DNA from: an uncultured Paracoccaceae bacterium
GTDB lineage: Bacteria > Pseudomonadota > Alphaproteobacteria > Rhodobacterales > Rhodobacteraceae
Direction of reading: 5' to 3'
NCBI GenBank assembly: GCA_937927675.1
Contig: CALBSG010000109.1
Location: 1 to 17,705, forward strand
Length of the DNA: 17,705 bases
Under the pieces are notes generated by a model. The model ran no database searches and had not been told where the DNA came from. It saw only the letters and a list, made by a program, of their open reading frames with translations. Both the position numbers and the translations under genes were made by a program. Positions 14,063-17,705 of the stretch are shown here, piece after piece (within the stretch, counting starts at the first letter, position 1; the number at the start of each line of letters is the position of its first letter).

Positions 14063-14119
14063 AGGCCCAAAATCCGCCGCAATGGCCTGACATGCAGTTT
14101 GGGCCTACCGCCTGACATG
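14063..14119. repeat. Inverted and direct repeats in the SDR/Hint divergent promoter region
   Basis: A perfect 9-bp inverted repeat, AGGCCCAAA at 14063-14071 and TTTGGGCCT at 14098-14106, encloses 26 nt. Interleaved with it, the 10-mer GCCTGACATG occurs at 14085-14094 and again at 14110-14119, where the second copy contains the ATG of the Hint gene. It could be a regulator site or an RNA stem-loop before the Hint coding region. No known operator is recognised. Confidence 0.5.
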
Positions 14120-15136
14120 AGCGCTGAAATGACGTCGCAGAACCGCCCCATGCTTCCCGGCCACGCCTGTCAGGTGCTGGCCGCTGACGATATCTACGTC
14201 TGCCACGGGGCCAACCAAGGCGATGGGTTGATGGGGCCGGATCAGGTCTGCCCCGGCGACATCTATTGCTTGGACAACACCCACCGCCCGCGCCGGTTGG
14301 TGGTAACCCGGCGGAAAGGCGCGGGACAGCTTGTTGGCGAAGGCTCGGCCGTGGGGCGGTCTGGCGATCCGATCCGGCTGGAGGCGCGCTATGCCCTGAT
14401 GGGCGAGGAAGGCGACCGGGTGGAGTTGCTTCTGCTCGCCCTGCCCGATGGCAGCCGCTATGCACTGCCGCTGTCACCTATGGCGACGGAAACCGATTAC
14501 ACGCTCTTGAAGGTGGAAGACGCGCCCGAGGACAGCGGGCTGTCCGACCTTCTGTGCATTTCTTTTGCCCGCGGCACGATGATTACACTGGCCACCGGCG
14601 CGCAAAAGCCGATTGAGGCGCTGGTCCCCGGTGACCGGGTTCTGACCCGCGATCACGGCGGCCAGCCGATCCGCTGGATCGGGCGGGCAACGCTGAAGGC
14701 CGTCGGGCCGTTTGCGCCGGTGGTCATCACCAAGGACACCCTAGGCAATGCCGGTGATCTGATCGTCAGCCAGCACCACCGGATGTTTCTCTATCAACGT
14801 GAGCGGCGGGCCGGCATTTCGACCTCGGAGCTGTTGGTGCAGGCCAAGCATCTGGTTGATGGAGAACAGGTTTTTCTGCGCGAAGGCGGCTTTGTTGATT
14901 ATCTCGCTCTGGTCTTTGACCGCCACGAGATCATCTATGCCGAAGGGGTTCCGGCCGAAAGCCTGATGGTAAACGATGCCACGGTCAGCCGCCTGCCCGC
15001 GGTCCTTTCTGCCGATGTGCAGGCCCGGTTTCCGGGGTTGAGCCAGGTCCAACACTTTGGCACCGAGGCCGGTCGGCAGTTTTTGGACGAGATCGGTGCT
15101 GAAACGCTCTACAAGACCGCCCGCCGCCCCCGCTGA
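14117..15136 (+). CDS. Hint_2-domain protein
   Basis: The protein has 339 residues. The N-terminal half (about 1-140) fits a family-specific domain starting PGHACQVLAADDIYVCHGANQGDG (residues 14-37; key parts quoted). The C-terminal half (about 145-290) is a Hedgehog/intein-like Hint_2 domain: ISFARGTMITLATG, PIEALVPGDRVLTRDHG, QPIRWIGR, LIVSQHHRMFLY and HEIIYAEGVPAESL. The residue where Hint domains carry the nucleophilic Cys is Ser149 (Cys147 is two residues earlier), so classical thioester autoprocessing is doubtful. No signal peptide or calcium-binding repeats are seen. ATG 14117 starts the conserved N-terminus; ATG 14129 is an alternative, and the Shine-Dalgarno sequence is poor for both. 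The function of these small Rhodobacterales proteins is unknown. It is divergent from the SDR operon. Confidence 0.88.
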   Translation: MSAEMTSQNRPMLPGHACQVLAADDIYVCHGANQGDGLMGPDQVCPGDIYCLDNTHRPRRLVVTRRKGAGQLVGEGSAVGRSGDPIRLEARYALMGEEGDRVELLLLALPDGSRYALPLSPMATETDYTLLKVEDAPEDSGLSDLLCISFARGTMITLATGAQKPIEALVPGDRVLTRDHGGQPIRWIGRATLKAVGPFAPVVITKDTLGNAGDLIVSQHHRMFLYQRERRAGISTSELLVQAKHLVDGEQVFLREGGFVDYLALVFDRHEIIYAEGVPAESLMVNDATVSRLPAVLSADVQARFPGLSQVQHFGTEAGRQFLDEIGAETLYKTARRPR

Positions 15137-15149
15137 TCTGGTGGACGAA

Positions 15150-15177
15150 GGCCCGGCTTTGCGCTAAAGCCCCGGCC
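15150..15177 (+). other. Stem-loop directly before the prfC start
   Basis: GGCTTT-GCGCT-AAAGCC (15155-15171) forms a perfect 6-bp stem with a 5-nt loop. With a bulge it can be extended by GGCC/GGCC pairs at 15150-15153 and 15174-15177, ending one base before the prfC ATG at 15179. There is no T-run, so it is not a standard terminator. It may mask the prfC ribosome-binding region. Confidence 0.4.
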
Positions 15178-15178
15178 C

Positions 15179-16774
15179 ATGACCAACATGCCGACCCTCC
15201 CGCCCGAAATCGCCCGCCGCCGGACCTTTGCGATCATCTCGCACCCCGACGCTGGCAAGACCACGCTGACTGAAAAGTTCCTGCTGTTCGGGGGCGCCAT
15301 TCAGATGGCCGGTCAGGTGCGCGCCAAAGGCGAAGCGCGGCGGACGCGGTCCGACTTTATGAAGATCGAAGCGGACCGGGGCATTTCGGTTTCGGCCTCG
15401 GCGATGAGCTTTGATTTCCGCGAGTATCGCTTCAATCTGGTCGATACCCCCGGCCACAGCGATTTTTCGGAAGACACCTACCGCACGCTGACGGCCGTTG
15501 ACGCCGCGATCATGGTGATCGACGGGGCCAAGGGTGTGGAAAGCCAGACGCAAAAGCTTTTTGAGGTGTGCCGCCTGCGCGACCTGCCGATCCTGACCTT
15601 TTGTAACAAGATGGACCGCGAAAGCCGGGACACCTTTGAAATCATCGACGAAATTCAGGAAAATCTGGCGATTGACGTGACCCCGGCAAGCTGGCCGATC
15701 GGGGTGGGCCGGGACTTTATCGGTGCCTACGATCTCTTGCATGACCGGCTGGAAATCATGGACCGCGCCGACCGCAACAAGGTGGCGGAATCGGTCAAGA
15801 TCGACGGGTTGGATGACCCCAAACTGGCCGATCACGTCCCCGCTGACCTGTTGAAAAAATTCCGCGAAGAAATCGAAATGGCGCGCGAACTGCTGCCGCC
15901 GTTCAATCGTCAATCGTTCCTCGAAGGTCACCTGACCCCGATCTGGTTCGGGTCGGCCATCAACTCGTTTGGGGTCAAGGAACTGATGGACGGCATGGGC
16001 GAATATGGCCCCCAGCCGCAGCCGCAAAAGGCCGCCGAGCGGCAGATTTCAGCTGATGAAACGCCGGTCGCGGGCTTCGTCTTCAAGGTTCAGGCCAATA
16101 TGGACGCCAAACACCGCGACCGCGTGGCCTTTGTGCGTCTGGCCTCGGGGCATTTCGAGCGCGGCATGAAGCTGATGCATGTGCGGTCGAAAAAACCGAT
16201 GGCGATTGCCAACCCGGTGATGTTCCTCGCCGCCGACCGCGAACTGGCCGAGGAGGCTTGGGCAGGCGATATCATCGGCATCCCGAACCACGGGCAACTC
16301 AGGATTGGCGACGCGCTGACCGAAGGCGAGATGCTGCACTTCACCGGCATCCCGTCTTTCGCGCCGGAACTTTTGTCGGGCGTCCGCGCCCTGGACCCGA
16401 TGAAGGCCAAACATCTGGAAAAGGCGCTGATGCAATTCGCCGAAGAAGGTGCCGCCAAGGTGTTCAAGCCGATGATCGGCTCTGGCTTTATCGTGGGCGT
16501 CGTCGGGCAGTTGCAGTTCGAGGTTCTGGCCAGCCGGATCGAGCAGGAATACTCCCTGCCCGTCCGCTTTGAACCCAGCAATTTCACCTCGGCCCGGTGG
16601 GTCGCGGGGCCGAAGGACGAGTTGGAAAAATTCGTCAACGTCAACAAGGGCCATATCGCCTTGGACAATGACGGCGACACGGTTTTCCTGACCCGTCTGA
16701 AATGGGACATCGACCGGATTGAACGCGACTATCCGGCGTTGAAACTGACGGCGACCAAAGAAATGATGGTCTAA
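15179..16774 (+). CDS. prfC: Peptide chain release factor 3
   Basis: RF3 is a translational GTPase that removes RF1/RF2 from the ribosome after termination. The 531-residue protein has the normal RF3 length. The G domain carries SHPDAGKT (21-28, P-loop), the RGIS of switch I (68-71), DTPGHSDFSEDT (89-100, G3) and NKMDRESRD (143-151, G4). Domain II follows (about 290-400, with VAGFVFKVQANMDAKHRDR), and then the RF3-specific C-terminal domain with GVVGQLQFEVLASRIEQEY. The ATG at 15179 (MTNMPTLPPEIARRRTFAI) has no clear Shine-Dalgarno sequence; a stem-loop lies directly before it and an ATG at 15188 is also in frame. It is followed by two stem-loops, the second a strong terminator shared with the convergent osmC-like gene. 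Confidence 0.97.
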   Translation: MTNMPTLPPEIARRRTFAIISHPDAGKTTLTEKFLLFGGAIQMAGQVRAKGEARRTRSDFMKIEADRGISVSASAMSFDFREYRFNLVDTPGHSDFSEDTYRTLTAVDAAIMVIDGAKGVESQTQKLFEVCRLRDLPILTFCNKMDRESRDTFEIIDEIQENLAIDVTPASWPIGVGRDFIGAYDLLHDRLEIMDRADRNKVAESVKIDGLDDPKLADHVPADLLKKFREEIEMARELLPPFNRQSFLEGHLTPIWFGSAINSFGVKELMDGMGEYGPQPQPQKAAERQISADETPVAGFVFKVQANMDAKHRDRVAFVRLASGHFERGMKLMHVRSKKPMAIANPVMFLAADRELAEEAWAGDIIGIPNHGQLRIGDALTEGEMLHFTGIPSFAPELLSGVRALDPMKAKHLEKALMQFAEEGAAKVFKPMIGSGFIVGVVGQLQFEVLASRIEQEYSLPVRFEPSNFTSARWVAGPKDELEKFVNVNKGHIALDNDGDTVFLTRLKWDIDRIERDYPALKLTATKEMMV

Positions 16775-16789
16775 TCTGCCTTAGGCAGA
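16775..16789 (+). other. Small hairpin directly after the prfC stop
   Basis: TCTGCC-TTA-GGCAGA is a perfect 6-bp stem with a 3-nt loop. It starts at the base after the prfC TAA and ends at the base before the large terminator stem. It may stabilise the prfC mRNA 3' end; there is no T-run of its own. Confidence 0.45.
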
Positions 16790-16828
16790 ACAAAAGGGCC
16801 GGTCCCCCAAAGGGACCGGCCCTTTTGT
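16790..16828. terminator. Bidirectional rho-independent terminator between prfC and the OsmC gene
   Basis: There is a perfect 17-bp inverted repeat (arms 16790-16806 and 16812-16828) with a 5-nt loop. The GC core GGGCCGGTCCC is flanked by AAAA on the left and TTTT on the right, so each strand ends in a U-run. It fills the space between the convergent prfC and OsmC-family genes and touches the stop codon of the latter at 16829. Confidence 0.92.
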
Positions 16829-17254
16829 CTACAGCACGGTCAAAGTCAGGGTGATCTCAGCCTTGAGCAGCTTTGAGATCGGGCAACCCAGCTTGGCCTT
16901 GGCGGCAAAATCCTCAATCGCCGCCGCGTCCGCCGGGGCCTTGACCGTCACATCCAGATGCGCCGCCATCACCGTCGGCCCGCCTTCGGTGGTGGGGTCC
17001 AGCTTCACCGTCGAGCGCGCCTCAACCGTTTCCGGCACAATCCCCGCCCCTGACATCAGCGCAGACAGGAACATCGCGTAGCAGCTGGAATGGGCCGCCG
17101 CCACCAGCTCCTCGGGGTTGCAGCCCTTGCCGTTCTCAAACCGCGTGGCAAAGGTATAGGGCGTGTCCGCAAGAACGCCGCTTTGACTGTTCAGCTTGCC
17201 CGCCCCTTCTTTCAGACTGCCAGTCCAGATGGCGGTGCTATGTTTTTCAATCAT
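16829..17254 (-). CDS. OsmC-family peroxiredoxin
   Basis: A 141-residue protein of the OsmC/Ohr superfamily, thiol peroxidases that reduce organic hydroperoxides. Both redox cysteines are present: C58 in AAHSSCYAMFLSALM and C124 in KLGCPISKLL. The family segment NPEELVAAAH (46-55), with a Glu that positions the cysteine/arginine network, precedes the first. Length and order fit OsmC (YhfA/OsmC type) rather than Ohr, judging from the SGVLADTPYTFATRFENGKG start. I chose ATG 17254 because GGAGG lies five bases upstream; an upstream in-frame ATG at 17272 has none. It is single-gene, convergent with prfC, and transcribed from the 17255-17621 intergenic region. Confidence 0.94.
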   Translation of the reverse strand: MIEKHSTAIWTGSLKEGAGKLNSQSGVLADTPYTFATRFENGKGCNPEELVAAAHSSCYAMFLSALMSGAGIVPETVEARSTVKLDPTTEGGPTVMAAHLDVTVKAPADAAAIEDFAAKAKLGCPISKLLKAEITLTLTVL

Positions 17255-17621
17255 GGATCCCTCCGTGTTCACGCCCCGTGATTGGGCACCTCTTTGAGGG
17301 AAAACGCAACGGGCAGGTCGGCGGCTGGCACCAAAGATGCAAAACTCCGCCGCTGGCGCAGTGGCGTCGCGGCACGCGAATTGACAAGTTTTTCTTGGTT
17401 ATTCGCAGAACTTCTTTCCCGGAATATTTCTTACGCCAGCCTGTCAGATTGCATCGTCATTAGGCTGCATTTCGATCAAATTTACCTATCATATCAACCA
17501 TACGAAACGACATATTGCCGAAACTGCCGCCCTTTCGCTGCGCTTTGCGGCCGCAAGCCCCTCTTGCGCCACCGCCCCGGCTTTGCCCAATGTAAAGCCA
17601 ACTTTCCGCATGAGGCCCGCG
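17255..17621. other. 367-nt intergenic region between divergent OsmC and ALDH-like genes
   Basis: No convincing gene is seen. The middle (about 17380-17520) is clearly more AT-rich than its surroundings, as expected for divergent promoters. A perfect -35-like TTGACA is at 17381-17386 on the plus strand, but no good -10 sits 16-18 nt downstream. A perfect 12-bp palindrome, TTGCGGCCGCAA, is at 17545-17556. A 61-codon plus-strand frame (17278-17463) has no Shine-Dalgarno sequence or recognisable protein. Confidence 0.6.
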
Positions 17622-17705
17622 ATGACCCTTTCCAACGACGCCACTGCCCTGCTTGCCCGCATGGGCGTAACCCTGACCCCCGGCACCCTGCCCGCCCATT
17701 CGCCG
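17622..17705 (+). CDS. N-terminus of a probable aldehyde dehydrogenase (runs off the window)
   Basis: Only 28 codons are visible: MTLSNDATALLARMGVTLTP followed by GTLPAHSP. The ATG at 17622 has GAGG six bases upstream, which supports a real start. The N-terminus, a short helix with DATALLARMGV leading to a HSP turn, resembles ALDH7-type enzymes (alpha-aminoadipate-semialdehyde dehydrogenase-like), where the next residues would be ITGE or similar. No catalytic residue is in view, so the assignment is tentative. Confidence 0.5.
   Translation, partial: MTLSNDATALLARMGVTLTPGTLPAHSP

Noticed and set aside
13862..14116. N-terminal extension of the Hint-protein frame
   Set aside because: It is antisense to the SDR gene, Pro/Arg-rich and not protein-like. 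The conserved N-terminus begins near ATG 14117.
14007..14477. N-terminal extension of the second SDR frame
   Set aside because: It runs antisense into the Hint gene and precedes the normal SDR start MDLGIRGKRALVTAAS.
15164..16027. 287-codon minus-strand open frame
   Set aside because: It is antisense to the GTPase domain of prfC and has no family signature.
17278..17463. 61-codon plus-strand frame in the intergenic region
   Set aside because: It has no Shine-Dalgarno sequence, no recognisable domain, and lies across the probable osmC promoter.
17460..17699. Minus-strand frame near the end of the window
   Set aside because: It is antisense to the ALDH-like start, which has a proper GAGG ribosome-binding site. 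The translation is Gly/Arg-rich without motifs.
1..17705. CRISPR arrays, tRNA/rRNA genes, transposases, phage genes
   Set aside because: I looked for regularly spaced repeats, cloverleaf-like segments and mobile-element proteins and saw none. A tRNA or covariance-model scan was not possible here.

Overview
This is a GC-rich chromosomal window from an alphaproteobacterium, most likely a Rhodobacterales (Rhodobacter/Paracoccus-type) species. The evidence is the CckA hybrid kinase with a CtrA-type box (TTAA-N7-TTAAC) in front of it, recA with alphaproteobacterial LexA-like motifs (GTTC-N7-GTTC family), a small Hint_2 protein of the kind common in that order, and a tatABC-DUF815 gene string. It is mostly ordinary core genome. 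I see no insertion sequence, prophage, CRISPR array, tRNA or rRNA.

Layout. 1-620: 5' part of recA (minus, runs off the window). 809-1402: a small sulfotransferase-like protein (plus), divergent from recA and abutting the end of cckA. 1403-3721: cckA (minus), the membrane hybrid histidine kinase of the CckA-ChpT-CtrA phosphorelay, with a full CtrA box about 50 nt upstream of its start. 3864-5761: a two-gene operon, an SDR oxidoreductase followed by an RsmB-type rRNA m5C methyltransferase, joined by an ATGA overlap. 5853-6473: an ExoD-family membrane protein (plus). 6486-10458: a minus-strand string of tatA, tatB, tatC and a DUF815 ATPase (tightly coupled), then after a 57-nt gap a CNNM/CBS/CorC-HlyC protein. 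10601-11206: a YafY-type HTH/WYL regulator (plus), divergent from tatA, with a palindromic operator candidate directly before its start. 11203-14006: a minus-strand operon of an atypical SDR, a left-handed beta-helix acyltransferase and an iron-type ABC ATPase without visible partners. 14117-15136: a Hint-domain protein (plus), divergent from that operon. 15179-16774: prfC (release factor 3), ending in a strong bidirectional hairpin terminator shared with a convergent OsmC-family gene (16829-17254). 17255-17621: a 367-nt intergenic region. 17622-17705: the first 28 codons of a gene that resembles an aldehyde dehydrogenase.

How the parts may work together. The most interesting theme is regulatory. 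recA (DNA damage response) and cckA (input kinase for CtrA, which controls motility, cell cycle and gene-transfer agents in this order) lie within 3.2 kb of each other. The DNA around both carries motifs resembling LexA and CtrA sites, including positions where the two patterns overlap. The Tat genes form a standard twin-arginine export operon. The SDR/acyltransferase/ABC-ATPase operon next to the Hint protein is the least explained part. These regulatory ideas rest on motif reading only.
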